The notes under the pieces: generated by a model
Database searches by the model: none
The model's input: the letters and a program-made list of their open reading frames with translations, nothing else
What the model was told of the DNA's origin: nothing
In this document: in pieces, positions 1-9,441 of the stretch
Position numbering within the stretch: position 1 is the first letter of the stretch
Layout: each line of letters opens with the position of its first letter
Assembly (NCBI RefSeq): GCF_004005935.1
Contig: NZ_SACQ01000001.1
Coordinates: forward strand, 775,485-839,484
Length of the DNA stretch: 64,000 bases
Source: Neptunomonas marina
Lineage (GTDB): Bacteria > Pseudomonadota > Gammaproteobacteria > Pseudomonadales > Balneatricaceae
Reading direction: 5' to 3'
Program-made: the position numbers and the translations under genes

Positions 1-650
1 CTAATAGCACCATGTTTTTGGCTGTAGTTCGGGGTGCTGATAACATCAGCATAAACGGCATCATATGTGTTCGACCAATGGCGGTGCAGCTCGCTTAGCG
101 ACTCGATTTGCAGCTCACCGTTGTTTAGTTGCTGCAGCAACTGCGCGGAGGCCTGTTCGCTGATCTGCTGGTAGATCTCAAGATAGTCCGCCAGCGCTTG
201 TTGATAAGCTTCAAGGTGGTTTAACCCTCTTTGGCTGCGCTGTTGCCAGTCTAGCTGTTCAGTCGATGCAAAGAAGGGTGTGCTGGCAAGCTTTTGGAAA
301 TGAGCATCCAGTGGCTGGCTATGGAGCTGATTTTGCAAAGCCTGCAGCAGTTCATCAGGAATCTTCCACGCGGCGAGTTGATCGGCCAAGGTTTGCTGAG
401 AAAACAGTGCCAGTGCGCTTTTGAACCACTCCACCTGATGCGGCGACGCGGTCTGCTGTTGAGTGAACTGCTCCCCCAAAGAGGCTAGCTGATCTAACTG
501 CTGCTGGATGTTTGCGGAGAAGTGCTGCGGGTTGAACATGCCGGTTTCTGGATTAAGCCCGCTTGACGCAGAGAGAGAGCTCCAATGCTCAAGTAAGGCT
601 TTCTGCTGATCCAAAAGGGCTTGTAGCCAAGCGTTTTGTTGTTCTGACAA
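1..650 (-). CDS. phaE: Class III PHA synthase PhaE-like subunit, partial (C terminus off the left edge)
   Basis: An open minus-strand frame runs from a TTG start at 648-650 off the left edge, so about 216 N-terminal residues are visible. The upstream GACGAGG suits a ribosome binding site, and a TAA closes the frame just above it. The protein is Gln/Leu-rich and helical, with no signal peptide. It ends in the window with YDAVYADVISTPNY, which resembles the conserved region of PhaE, the non-catalytic partner of PhaC in class III polyhydroxyalkanoate synthases that make granules from 3-hydroxyacyl-CoA. PhaC would then be expected further left, outside the window. The call rests on this motif and on composition. 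Another coiled, granule-associated protein is possible. Confidence 0.6.
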   Translation of the reverse strand, partial: MSEQQNAWLQALLDQQKALLEHWSSLSASSGLNPETGMFNPQHFSANIQQQLDQLASLGEQFTQQQTASPHQVEWFKSALALFSQQTLADQLAAWKIPDELLQALQNQLHSQPLDAHFQKLASTPFFASTEQLDWQQRSQRGLNHLEAYQQALADYLEIYQQISEQASAQLLQQLNNGELQIESLSELHRHWSNTYDAVYADVISTPNYSQKHGAI

Positions 651-712
651 CCCAGCAACCTCGTCTTATTGTTACGGCTAAGGGCCTCAGTGTACTGAAG
701 CGGCGCGACTTA

Positions 713-1588
713 TCAAATGCTTTCAGGAGGCGGAAGCATGTCGATAAGGCACTTCGCTGCATTGGATAGCGTTCTCTCGCGATGGTAGATGTAACCAAGC
801 TGTCTTTGTATCGGCTTTGACCCGGTATTCAGGGTTTTGAGTGATGCATCAATCATGGTTTCTGGAAGTAGGCTCCAGCCTAAGCCGATACTGACCATCA
901 TACGGATCGTATCGAGGTAGTTTGTGGAGATATCCACGTTGATACCCAGCCCCTCGGTGCGGAACTGCTCAGCCACGATCTGGTGGGTAAAGGTGGCACT
1001 GCTGGGCAAAATAGCGGGGTAGTTTGCTAGCTCTTTTAGATCAACCCATGGTTTGTGCGCGAGCGGGTGATTCTGGTTGACCACATACTGCAATGAATCA
1101 ACCCAAACCGGCTGTGACAATATTGCCGGGTCGGGATTAGGCGATAGTGTAATTAAGGCTAACTCAAGATCACCATGTAAAACGCCGTCATACGCGATCT
1201 CAGACTCATCAAACTGTAAATTTAACTGCACATCGGGATAGCGCTGTGAATAGTCGCGCAAAATGTTTGGCAGGCGGTGCAAACTGATGTGGTGACTGGC
1301 AGCCACTGAGAGGGTGCCGCGTACCTCGCCAGTTAGATTGCCCATGGCGGTTTCCGCATCTTTGATGGTGGCCAGAATATGTTTAGCGCGCGGCAGCAAC
1401 GCCAAACCCGCTTCGGTCAATGAGATGCGCCGCCCAATTCGATCAAACAGTTTTTGATCCAGTTGCCCTTCAAGTAGAGCAATACGTTTGCTGATCGCTG
1501 ATTGCGTAATAAAGAGCTGCTGCGCTGCTTGTGAAAATGAGCGGGTTTCTGCAACAGCAATAAAGGCGGCCAGCGTGTTGGTATCCAT
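713..1588 (-). CDS. LysR-family transcriptional regulator
   Basis: A 291-residue LysR-type regulator. Residues 1-60 form the winged helix-turn-helix (AAQQLFITQSAISKRIALLE), and the rest is the periplasmic-binding-protein-like effector domain. The ATG at 1588 directly abuts the TAG of the upstream EamA transporter gene, so the two are probably one transcript. LysR genes are more often divergent from their targets, so co-transcription with an exporter is mildly unusual. The effector is not predictable from sequence. Downstream, a 62-base gap separates it from the PhaE-like gene, with no convincing terminator. Confidence 0.9.
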   Translation of the reverse strand: MDTNTLAAFIAVAETRSFSQAAQQLFITQSAISKRIALLEGQLDQKLFDRIGRRISLTEAGLALLPRAKHILATIKDAETAMGNLTGEVRGTLSVAASHHISLHRLPNILRDYSQRYPDVQLNLQFDESEIAYDGVLHGDLELALITLSPNPDPAILSQPVWVDSLQYVVNQNHPLAHKPWVDLKELANYPAILPSSATFTHQIVAEQFRTEGLGINVDISTNYLDTIRMMVSIGLGWSLLPETMIDASLKTLNTGSKPIQRQLGYIYHRERTLSNAAKCLIDMLPPPESI

Positions 1589-2479
1589 CTACGGTTTCTC
1601 TTGAACGGTGCGGCGAGTCAATACGATGCCTGCAAGAATAATAACAAGCGCGGCAAAGCTATTCAGGCTGATCGGCTCATTGAGCACAACGGCTCCGGTA
1701 AAGAATGCGACCACCGGAATCATAAAGTTGATATTAGCCAAGAAGCCGGGGCCTGCTCGCTCAACAACGACAAAAAAGATAAGTGAGGCGATCGCTGTGG
1801 GTATGAAACCTAACCACAGCGCCGCGATAATACCGGTCTGCTGAAGGATCTGGCTGTAAGTCAACGATTCACTCAAAAATAGGGGTGTTGTCAGAATAAA
1901 GGCAGCCGTTAGCATTCCGGCGCTGCCAACTAGTGGGTGAAAGCTTGATAGCTTTCTTGCTAGTACAGCGTTGAGAGCGTAGCAGCATGCGGCAATCAGA
2001 ATAGCAAGTTCGTGCCACAGCGATGCAGAGAGCGCGATATCTGCCCGCAAAAGTAGCGCAACGCCAGAAAAGCCGACGATAACGCCGGCAATCTTGAAGC
2101 GGTTGAGCGGCTCATCAGGTAGTAGGTAGTGAGCAATAAGAATCGTCATCATGGGCATAATGGCCATGAGTGTTCCAGCGGTCCCCGAAGCGACCTCTTG
2201 CTGCCCCCAGGATATCAGCATGAAAGGGATAGCATTACCCATCATTCCGAGGATAAAAAACACGCCCCAAGCGCGCAGTGTTAAAGGCAGCCGGTAGCCT
2301 TTTATATAGCAGATACCTAATAGGACGGCTGCACCAACACCTAAACGGATATGCGTAACAGCCGTGGGTGTGAAGCCCTCAAGCGCAAGCGCAGTGACCA
2401 TAAACGAGGTGCCCCACATCAACACGAGGGTTAGCAATAGCGCCCAGTTTAGGTAGCGGTGAGAAAGTAATCCGTCCAT
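1589..2479 (-). CDS. EamA/DMT-family transporter
   Basis: A 296-residue hydrophobic protein with about ten transmembrane helices arranged as two EamA repeats. The first repeat starts at residue 12 and the second near residue 150. This is the usual size and architecture of drug/metabolite transporters of the inner membrane, which commonly export amino acids or small metabolites. It is divergent from a LysR gene at 2603 across a 123-base gap holding a GTCC-N5-GGAC dyad, and abuts another LysR gene downstream. Either regulator could control it. The substrate cannot be inferred. Confidence 0.88.
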   Translation of the reverse strand: MDGLLSHRYLNWALLLTLVLMWGTSFMVTALALEGFTPTAVTHIRLGVGAAVLLGICYIKGYRLPLTLRAWGVFFILGMMGNAIPFMLISWGQQEVASGTAGTLMAIMPMMTILIAHYLLPDEPLNRFKIAGVIVGFSGVALLLRADIALSASLWHELAILIAACCYALNAVLARKLSSFHPLVGSAGMLTAAFILTTPLFLSESLTYSQILQQTGIIAALWLGFIPTAIASLIFFVVVERAGPGFLANINFMIPVVAFFTGAVVLNEPISLNSFAALVIILAGIVLTRRTVQEKP

Positions 2480-2518
2480 TCAAACTCCCTGACAATGAAT
2501 GGGCATGATAGGGCACTT

Positions 2519-2531
2519 GTCCGGATAGGAC
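2519..2531. promoter_or_regulatory. Short dyad between DMT transporter and LysR gene
   Basis: GTCC-GGATA-GGAC is a 4+4 inverted repeat with a 5-base spacer, lying between the divergent transporter (ATG at 2479) and LysR (ATG at 2603) genes. The position suits a LysR operator, but the arms are short and no second site is obvious. AT-rich sequence at 2549-2585 probably holds the divergent promoters. Confidence 0.25.
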
Positions 2532-2602
2532 TAGCGAAAGTGGTATATACATATCTAAAAATAAGAATACATACTCTATAAAAATTCTCTTTGGGTGAAG
2601 TA

Positions 2603-3463
2603 ATGGATCTGTTAACGCTTTCAACATTCTGTGCAGTGGTAGAGGAAGGAGGAGTACTGGCTGCGGCAAAGTCACAACACACGGTTCAGTCAAACATCAC
2701 CAGCCGCATTCGTAAATTAGAGGCGAGCCTGGGTGTGGATCTATTTTTTAAGCAAGGCCGCAAGCTAAATCTCACGCCGCAGGGACGCGTACTGCTCGAT
2801 TATGCGAACAAGATGTTGCAGTTGGAGCGACAAGCACGGGCGGCGGTGCAGAATATGTCGGAGTGTGCAGGGGAACTGCGTATAGGCACGATGGAGAGTT
2901 TTGCCGCACTTCGCTTACCCGAGGTGATGTTACGCCTGCGCGAGGTGTACCCTAATCTGCAACTACAGGTGCAAAGTGGCACCAGCCGAGCGCTCCTTAG
3001 TGCTGTGCAGCGGCATGAACTCGACTGCGCCTTCGTGAGCGGCGATGTTGAGCAGCCGAATATCAAGTATGTTGAAATTCTGAATGAGAAGTTGGTGCTG
3101 GTGCGTAAACGCGGTGCTGCTCATCCGAAGCAGACGATCCTATTTCGTGAAGGGTGCGCCTATCGCGATAAGGCCATTGAGTGGAGTAAGCGCCAGCCAG
3201 ACACTTATAACATGATGGAGATGGGGACGCTTGAAGGCATTCTAGGTTGTGTTTCGGTAGGTCTGGGTGTGACTCTGATGCCAAGCAGCGTGATTGACCA
3301 ATGCATGTTTGCAGCCGACGTCGAGGTGATTGACGTGGCAGATGATCTAGCCCATTCGCCAACCTATCTGATCTATCACGAGCAGATGGCTGATCTTACC
3401 GGATTGGCGCAGCTCAGCAGGCCTTTAGGTGTACTCAAGAGAGAGAGCTTAAGGAGCCAATGA
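2603..3463 (+). CDS. LysR-family transcriptional regulator
   Basis: A LysR-type regulator of 286 residues. I start it at ATG 2603 (MDLLTLSTFCAVVEEGG), which has GGTGAAG upstream, rather than at an in-frame TTG at 2591. The helix-turn-helix lies at about residues 17-40 (AKSQHTVQSNITSRIRKLE), followed by a substrate-binding domain. It is divergent from the EamA transporter, so it is the natural candidate to control that gene and itself. Its 3' end overlaps the convergent LysR gene by 15 bases. Confidence 0.9.
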   Translation: MDLLTLSTFCAVVEEGGVLAAAKSQHTVQSNITSRIRKLEASLGVDLFFKQGRKLNLTPQGRVLLDYANKMLQLERQARAAVQNMSECAGELRIGTMESFAALRLPEVMLRLREVYPNLQLQVQSGTSRALLSAVQRHELDCAFVSGDVEQPNIKYVEILNEKLVLVRKRGAAHPKQTILFREGCAYRDKAIEWSKRQPDTYNMMEMGTLEGILGCVSVGLGVTLMPSSVIDQCMFAADVEVIDVADDLAHSPTYLIYHEQMADLTGLAQLSRPLGVLKRESLRSQ

Positions 3464-4393
3464 TATTGCTTGGCCATCTGCCGCGACTTCGCCGGGCGTG
3501 ACAAGCTTCTCGCTCACCCACGGGTGGTCGCCAATCATCTCCATCATATGATCGATAAACAGGCGCACCTTAGGGTTTAAATGGCGCTTGCTTGGGTAGA
3601 TTGCGTTGATTTCAAACGGAGGGCAGTGGTAGTCACTCAGTACTTCAACTAGTACGCCCTCTTGTACGCATTCGCGGCAAAATACACGCGGCATCCGAGC
3701 GATACCCATGTGCTGAAAGACCATTTCACGAATAAAGCTGATGCTGTTCGCCTTAAGCTGCCCATTCACTTTGACGCTGCTGTCCCAGTTCTCGAACGTC
3801 CAGTGCTCATCGGCTTTGAGCACCCCAAAGCAGTTGTGGTCGACCAGGTCATCGGGTGTTTTCGGCGTGCCATGCTTAGCGAGGTACTCCGGTGTGGCGT
3901 AGAGGCCGCGGTTAACCTCGGCAACGCGACGTGCGATGAGCGTAGAATCTGCCAACGCTCCCACCCGAATGGCAAGGTCGATCCCTTCCTCTATCAGGTC
4001 GATCACGCGGGTGCTCAGCTCAACTTCGAGGTGGATGTCGGGATAGCGCCGCAGGAATGTGCTTACTACATCATTCATCATAAACACGCCTAGCTCAGAG
4101 GGCATTGTGATCCGCAGACGGCCGCGGGGATGGTCTTGATTGGTGGCTAGGTAGTCTTTCGCGGTTTCTAGCTCGTTGATCAGTGGCTGGCATCGCGCAA
4201 ACAACTCTTCACCATCATCCGTAAGTTTTAACTTGCGGGTCGTGCGCTGCAGTAAACGTGCGCCTAGATCGTCTTCGAGCTGCGCAATACGGCGGCTGAT
4301 GGTCGATTTTTGGATACCCAAACTTTCGGCAGCGGCGGTAAAACTACCGGTCTCTACAATACGAATAAATAGACTGATATCGTTTAAATTCAT
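3449..4393 (-). CDS. LysR-family transcriptional regulator, CrgA/DsdC-like subgroup
   Basis: A 314-residue LysR regulator beginning MNLNDISLFIRIVETGSF, with the helix-turn-helix at about residues 18-37. The effector domain carries the family hallmarks IDLAIRVGAL near 150 and MGIARMPRVFCRE near 240, typical of the large subgroup often found beside oxidoreductases and small enzymes. It is divergent from the DinB-family gene at 4516 across a 122-base AT-rich gap, and its 3' end overlaps the preceding LysR gene tail to tail. A target is not identifiable. Confidence 0.9.
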   Translation of the reverse strand: MNLNDISLFIRIVETGSFTAAAESLGIQKSTISRRIAQLEDDLGARLLQRTTRKLKLTDDGEELFARCQPLINELETAKDYLATNQDHPRGRLRITMPSELGVFMMNDVVSTFLRRYPDIHLEVELSTRVIDLIEEGIDLAIRVGALADSTLIARRVAEVNRGLYATPEYLAKHGTPKTPDDLVDHNCFGVLKADEHWTFENWDSSVKVNGQLKANSISFIREMVFQHMGIARMPRVFCRECVQEGVLVEVLSDYHCPPFEINAIYPSKRHLNPKVRLFIDHMMEMIGDHPWVSEKLVTPGEVAADGQAISLAP

Positions 4394-4515
4394 GGGTTTT
4401 CCGAAACGCGCGCCAAAGGGTAAGCAACTGATTTGCTATATTTTTTATTGTAAAAGAACCATATCACTCTAATACTGTTTTATTGTTTAGAAAAGATCAA
4501 GGATTGGAGGATGCG

Positions 4516-5046
4516 ATGCAAGCTCATCTACAATTGTTGGCCCAGTACAATAAACACATGAACAAGCAGCTGTTTGCTTTGGCAGAGCAACTAACACCCG
4601 AACAGCGAGCGGAGGACCGAGGTGCGTTCTTTGGCTCAGTGATGGGAACGCTTAATCACATTTTGGTGGGCGACCTTATCTGGCTTAGCCGCTTGGCCGA
4701 GCACCCCATCCAGCCGGCGGCGTTGGGGTTCTTACGTAGTACCGAACTCCCCACACGGCTGGATCAAACGCTATTTTCAGAGCTACATCAACTCTGGCAG
4801 GAGCGGCAAATCGTGGATAGTGCGCTGGAAGGGCTCGTGGAGGAGTTGTCGGATACCGACTTAACTTACCGCTTGACCTATCAAAACATGCAAGGAATGT
4901 TGGCCTGCCGCGAGACCGGAGCGCTATTACTGCACCTGTTTAACCATCAAACCCATCATCGTGGTCAGTTGACCACGCTGTACAGCCAGTTTGGCTTAGA
5001 TGTTGGGGTAACTGATCTGCTCGCGCTTATTCCAAGCCACGCTTAG
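4516..5046 (+). CDS. DinB-family metal-binding protein
   Basis: A 176-residue DinB/YfiT-like protein. It is a four-helix bundle with three candidate metal-ligand histidines: H48 in LNHIL, and H144 and H148 in FNHQTHHRGQ. The ATG at 4516 has GGAGG five bases upstream, so I prefer it to an in-frame TTG at 4483. The name comes from DNA-damage-inducible DinB of Bacillus, but many members are thiol-dependent S-transferases or have no known role. The last 20 bases overlap the convergent SufS-SufE gene. The divergent LysR gene may regulate it. Confidence 0.85.
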   Translation: MQAHLQLLAQYNKHMNKQLFALAEQLTPEQRAEDRGAFFGSVMGTLNHILVGDLIWLSRLAEHPIQPAALGFLRSTELPTRLDQTLFSELHQLWQERQIVDSALEGLVEELSDTDLTYRLTYQNMQGMLACRETGALLLHLFNHQTHHRGQLTTLYSQFGLDVGVTDLLALIPSHA

Positions 5047-6715
5047 CGGCGACATGCTGCTTGATGGCATGGGCGATCGCTATCACACCATTGGTGCGTG
5101 ATGGGCTTAAGAACAGGTCAAGGTGGCAGGCCGCTAGCAGGGCAGGCACATCGAATTTGCGTATCTGCTCGCTTGGTTGCGCTTGCACCTGCGTCAGCAG
5201 CAGATAGCATAGCCCCCGCATAATGCGCGCATCCGAATATAGTGCAAACTGGCAGGCGTGTTGGTCGTGCGTATCAGCAACCAGCCAAACAGCAGACTCG
5301 CAACCGCTGACTCTATTTTCGTAAACGATAAAATCATCGGGTAGGACGGGCAATAAGTTTGCCCATTCAATCAGCGTGTTGAGGCGCTGTTGCCAGTTAG
5401 GCAAGGTGCTAAGAATATGCTGCGCCTGCGCTGCACTGTGCTGCATTTGCGGCCATGTAAACGCCGCTTTTTCTGTGCCCGCTTCACTGGGTAGTTCGCG
5501 CAGTTGCGTGACAATTTCAATTAACGTATTCGCGAAGTAGCGCACCTCATCGACAGTGTTGTAGATACTAAACGAAGCGCGCACGGTGCCATCAATACCT
5601 AAGCTTTCCATCAGTGGCATAGTGCAGTGGTGGCCTGAACGCACTGCAATGCCCGCTTCATCAAGCATCAAGGCAAGATCTTGGTGGTGCAGGCCTGCTA
5701 CGTTAAACGACAGAACCCCAGCGTTTTCACTGTTTGGTGCGTAGATCGTGATGCCATCCATGTCTTGCAGCAACGCTATCGCTTGTGCGCGCAGGTTTTG
5801 CTCATGCTGGTGAAGCGCTTCTCGGTCTTGGTTCGTGAGGTAGTCGAGGGTGGTTGCTAGTGCGATGGCTTCGCTGATCGGAGGAGTGCCTGCCTCAAAC
5901 TTGAAGGGAAGGTCGTTAAATGTGCTCCCGGAGAAACTCACTGTTTTAATCATCTCACCGCCAAACTGCCATGGCTCAAGGCTCTCAAGCAGTGTGGATC
6001 TTCCCCAAACCACGCCAATACCAGTTGGGCCGAAGCACTTGTGACCCGAGAATAGATAAAAGTCGCAATCTAGCTTTTGTACGTCGACGGGTAGATGGGC
6101 AACTGCTTGAGCGCCGTCGATCACCGTATATGCGCCACGTTGCTTTGCTAAAGCGATACAGGTCTCGATGGGGTTGATCACGCCAAGCGTGTTCGACACA
6201 TGGCACAGCGATACGATCTTGGGCGTGTGCTCATCGAGTAGCGCTTCATAGGCTTTAAGGTCGAGTGTTTGATCGCCGCGCAACGGAGCCGGTATCAGCT
6301 TGGCACCCACGCGCTGGCAAAGTTGTTGCCAAGGGACGATATTCGCGTGGTGCTCCATGGTGGTGACAAGCACAGTGTCGTCTTTATTTAAGGCGTATGG
6401 GCCCAGAGTCTGGGCCACTAGGTTCATGCCTTCGGTAGTGCCTCGTGTCCAAATAACTTCATGGCTTGCAGTGGCATTGATAAAAGCAGCCACTGTCTCG
6501 CGGGCCGCTTCGAACTGCGCGGTAGCACGGTTCGATAAACTATGGGAGCCGCGATGTACGTTTGCATTCGTGGTTTTGTAGTAGCGTGTTAGCGCATCGA
6601 TAACGGCTTTGGGCTTTTGAGTGGTTGCCGCATTGTCGAAATAAACCAAAGAACGGCCGTGTACTCGCGATGAGAGGATCGGGAAGTCACGGCGTAAACG
6701 TTTGATATCTAGCAT
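5027..6715 (-). CDS. Cysteine desulfurase-sulfur acceptor fusion (SufS-SufE / CsdA-CsdE)
   Basis: A 562-residue two-domain protein. Residues 1-406 are a group II cysteine desulfurase, with PLP lysine K226 in SGHKCFGPTG and active-site C364 in RSGHHCTMPLM. Residues about 415-560 are a SufE/CsdE sulfur-acceptor domain, with candidate cysteine C472 in RVSGCESAVWL. These proteins mobilise sulfur from cysteine for Fe-S clusters and other thio-cofactors. The two are normally separate genes, and here one polypeptide carries donor and acceptor. No sufBCD genes are nearby, so a CsdA-CsdE-like role is as likely as a SUF role. It lies seven bases downstream of the DUF2069 gene in the arsC-wrbA operon. 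Confidence 0.93.
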   Translation of the reverse strand: MLDIKRLRRDFPILSSRVHGRSLVYFDNAATTQKPKAVIDALTRYYKTTNANVHRGSHSLSNRATAQFEAARETVAAFINATASHEVIWTRGTTEGMNLVAQTLGPYALNKDDTVLVTTMEHHANIVPWQQLCQRVGAKLIPAPLRGDQTLDLKAYEALLDEHTPKIVSLCHVSNTLGVINPIETCIALAKQRGAYTVIDGAQAVAHLPVDVQKLDCDFYLFSGHKCFGPTGIGVVWGRSTLLESLEPWQFGGEMIKTVSFSGSTFNDLPFKFEAGTPPISEAIALATTLDYLTNQDREALHQHEQNLRAQAIALLQDMDGITIYAPNSENAGVLSFNVAGLHHQDLALMLDEAGIAVRSGHHCTMPLMESLGIDGTVRASFSIYNTVDEVRYFANTLIEIVTQLRELPSEAGTEKAAFTWPQMQHSAAQAQHILSTLPNWQQRLNTLIEWANLLPVLPDDFIVYENRVSGCESAVWLVADTHDQHACQFALYSDARIMRGLCYLLLTQVQAQPSEQIRKFDVPALLAACHLDLFLSPSRTNGVIAIAHAIKQHVAAKRGLE

Positions 6716-6721
6716 AAAAAG

Positions 6722-7123
6722 TTAGGAAGACTCTTCGGTGTTCTCAGTGGTGTGCTTTAAGCGCGCATACTGGCTGGCCCAGCGTGCATACATCATGGCG
6801 GAGGTAAACAAGACCGCAACTAACAGACCGTAAATCACACCCATGGTGCGTGTTTCAGTATGTGTTGTGGCCGCTAGCACCGCTTCGTTGAAGTAGAGTA
6901 GTAGCAAAAAGCAGAGCCATGCATGGCCGCGTGGGTTACCGGAACGCACCGTTGGAATAAATGCAGCCAGCGGCAGTACATGCAGGAGCCAAATGATCCA
7001 GCTGTTGCCCTTTTCAAGTGGGTGGACCACCAGATACCAGAGGGTCAATAAAGCCAACAGAGCGATGTAGCTGCCGACTGTAATTAGGCGGCTGAGGTGA
7101 GTTTTTCGAGCTAGAGCTTGCAT
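6722..7123 (-). CDS. DUF2069-family inner-membrane protein
   Basis: A 133-residue protein with four predicted transmembrane helices, resembling DUF2069 members that sit next to wrbA in many gammaproteobacteria. I use the ATG at 7123 (MQALARKTHLSRL), two bases after the wrbA stop. A longer frame reaching 7180 would overlap wrbA and lacks family-like sequence. The function is unknown. It is part of the arsC-wrbA-DUF2069-desulfurase operon. Confidence 0.8.
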   Translation of the reverse strand: MQALARKTHLSRLITVGSYIALLALLTLWYLVVHPLEKGNSWIIWLLHVLPLAAFIPTVRSGNPRGHAWLCFLLLLYFNEAVLAATTHTETRTMGVIYGLLVAVLFTSAMMYARWASQYARLKHTTENTEESS

Positions 7124-7125
7124 GG

Positions 7126-7722
<597 letters not shown>

Positions 7723-8073
7723 TTACAGAATCTCCAGCACAGACTCAGGTGGGCGGCCAATGCGTGCTTGCCCATCTTTAATGACAATCGGGCGCTCGAT
7801 CAGTTTTGGCGCCTGGGTCATCGCCTCGATAACTTGCTCATCGCTAACGTTCGCATCATCTAAACCGAGCTCTTTGTACTCAGCTTCTTTTTTACGCAGC
7901 AGATCGCGTGGTGCCATATCTAGTGCAGCCAATACCTGCTTCAGCTCGTCTGCAGACGGAACATCCTTCAGATACTCCTTGATGCTTGGCTCAACGCCTT
8001 GCTCTTTTAGTAGCTCGAGCGTTTGGCGCGACTTCGAGCAGCGTGGGTTGTGATAAATTGTCACTTGGCTCAT
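7723..8073 (-). CDS. arsC: ArsC-family reductase (YfgD/ArsC-like)
   Basis: A 116-residue thioredoxin-fold protein of the ArsC/Spx superfamily, with the catalytic cysteine at C12 in YHNPRCSKSR and the late IGRPPE motif. The start MSQVTIYHN at 8073 fits the family. The frame can be extended to 8157, but that part is unlike any ArsC. True arsenate reductases and YfgD-type relatives are hard to separate by sequence, and no arsR or arsB is nearby, so arsenic resistance is not established. It is the first gene of the operon running to the desulfurase fusion and is divergent from yihY. Confidence 0.87.
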   Translation of the reverse strand: MSQVTIYHNPRCSKSRQTLELLKEQGVEPSIKEYLKDVPSADELKQVLAALDMAPRDLLRKKEAEYKELGLDDANVSDEQVIEAMTQAPKLIERPIVIKDGQARIGRPPESVLEIL

Positions 8074-8183
8074 CAGGTATTCCTTACAAACTATTGATAA
8101 ACAGCTATTAATAAGTTGATATTGTATAGATATATTGCGGCGCGACAATGTGCCCATGGCGGAATTATTGCAAGGATGGGGTT

Positions 8184-9437
8184 ATGCAAACTTTTCTAGA
8201 GCTGCCAGCGATTGCGTTTATTCGCTATCTTGCACGGCAGTTTTTGCAGAACGGTGGGATCATTAACGCCTCGGCGCTGACCTACACAACACTCTTCGCG
8301 GTGGTACCGTTGATGACGGTTTCGTATGCGATGATTGCGGCAATCCCTTCGTTTCAGGGAGTAGGGGAGCAGGTTCAAGGTTGGGTATTTGCCAACTTTG
8401 TGCCGACAACGGGCGAAGTGGTGCAGGAGTACCTGCGTGACTTTACCTCCCAAGCCCAGAAGCTCACGGGTGTTGGTATCGGTTTTCTTATCGTGACCTC
8501 CGTTATGATGATGCGCAATATCGAAGTGGCGTTTAACCGTATTTGGCGTGTCTCAGAGCAGCGCAAAGGCATGTCCAGCTTTCTATTGTATTGGGCCGTT
8601 TTAAGCCTTGGCCCGTTTCTTATTGGTGTTGGTCTCTTTGTGACCTCTTACATCGCCTCGTTACCATTTATAAGCGATGCAACCGACATCGTAGGGAAGA
8701 CCCGCTTATTGCTGCTACTGCCGATGGTATTGTCCTGTGCGGCATTTACGCTGCTGTATGCAGCCGTGCCCAACTGTAAAGTGCCCATCAAGAATGCGTT
8801 TATTGGTGGTCTGGTGGTGGCGGTACTGTTTGAGGCGGCGAAACGTGGTTTTGCACTCTTTGCCACACAAGCCCCATCTTACGAGCTGATTTACGGTGCC
8901 TTTGCTGCGGTACCGCTGTTTCTGGTTTGGATCTTTATCTCTTGGTTTATTATTTTGATGGGGTGTGAGCTAACCCGAGCCTTAACTGTATACCGCGCGT
9001 TTGGTGAAACCCGCGAGAGCTTGCATCTGCGCACGGTTCTAGGAGTGTTGCATCGTCTGTGGTTGGCGCAAAAAGAGGGTAAGGCTCTGACCGACGAACA
9101 ACTACTGCAAGAGGTAGCAGGGCTTGATCAGAGTAGCTGGGATGAGTATGTTCAGTTGTTGCAAGATGATGAGTTGATTCATCGTACCGAAGGTGGTGCG
9201 ATTCTGCTGGCACGTGACCTACACGATTTAACGGTGCACAAGTTGAGTCAAGGGCTCCCGTGGCCAATACCTGAGCCGAGCGAAACTGAAGTTTATGCGT
9301 GGGAGCCTGCACTGAATGAACAACTGAAAATTGTGCAAACCGAGCAGGCGCAGCATCTTGCACTGACGCTAAATGAGCTGTTTACCCGCGCGAATGAACG
9401 TGAGTTTGCGGCGCATGGGAGCAATTGTAAGGAGTAA
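8184..9437 (+). CDS. yihY: YihY/UPF0761 (BrkB-like) membrane protein
   Basis: A 417-residue protein. Residues about 1-270 contain six transmembrane helices of the YihY/BrkB family, with ASALTYTTLFAVVPL near the N terminus. Residues about 280-417 are a soluble extension resembling a winged-helix region, seen in many proteobacterial members. The family was once miscalled ribonuclease BN, and its role is unsettled. ATG 8184 has AAGGATGGGG upstream, better than an in-frame start at 8148. It is divergent from the arsC-wrbA operon, and acylphosphatase follows by five bases. Confidence 0.87.
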   Translation: MQTFLELPAIAFIRYLARQFLQNGGIINASALTYTTLFAVVPLMTVSYAMIAAIPSFQGVGEQVQGWVFANFVPTTGEVVQEYLRDFTSQAQKLTGVGIGFLIVTSVMMMRNIEVAFNRIWRVSEQRKGMSSFLLYWAVLSLGPFLIGVGLFVTSYIASLPFISDATDIVGKTRLLLLLPMVLSCAAFTLLYAAVPNCKVPIKNAFIGGLVVAVLFEAAKRGFALFATQAPSYELIYGAFAAVPLFLVWIFISWFIILMGCELTRALTVYRAFGETRESLHLRTVLGVLHRLWLAQKEGKALTDEQLLQEVAGLDQSSWDEYVQLLQDDELIHRTEGGAILLARDLHDLTVHKLSQGLPWPIPEPSETEVYAWEPALNEQLKIVQTEQAQHLALTLNELFTRANEREFAAHGSNCKE

Positions 9438-9441
9438 CACC

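Noticed and set aside
2379-2693. 104-codon minus-strand ORF over the DMT/LysR promoter gap
   Set aside because: Overlaps both real genes and their promoters and has no family-like sequence.
3662-4093. 143-codon plus-strand ORF antisense to a LysR gene
   Set aside because: Lies wholly within a clear LysR coding frame on the other strand and has no recognisable domain or ribosome binding site.
7723-8157. Arsenic-resistance operon
   Set aside because: Only an ArsC/YfgD-like protein is present. No arsR, arsB or acr3 nearby.
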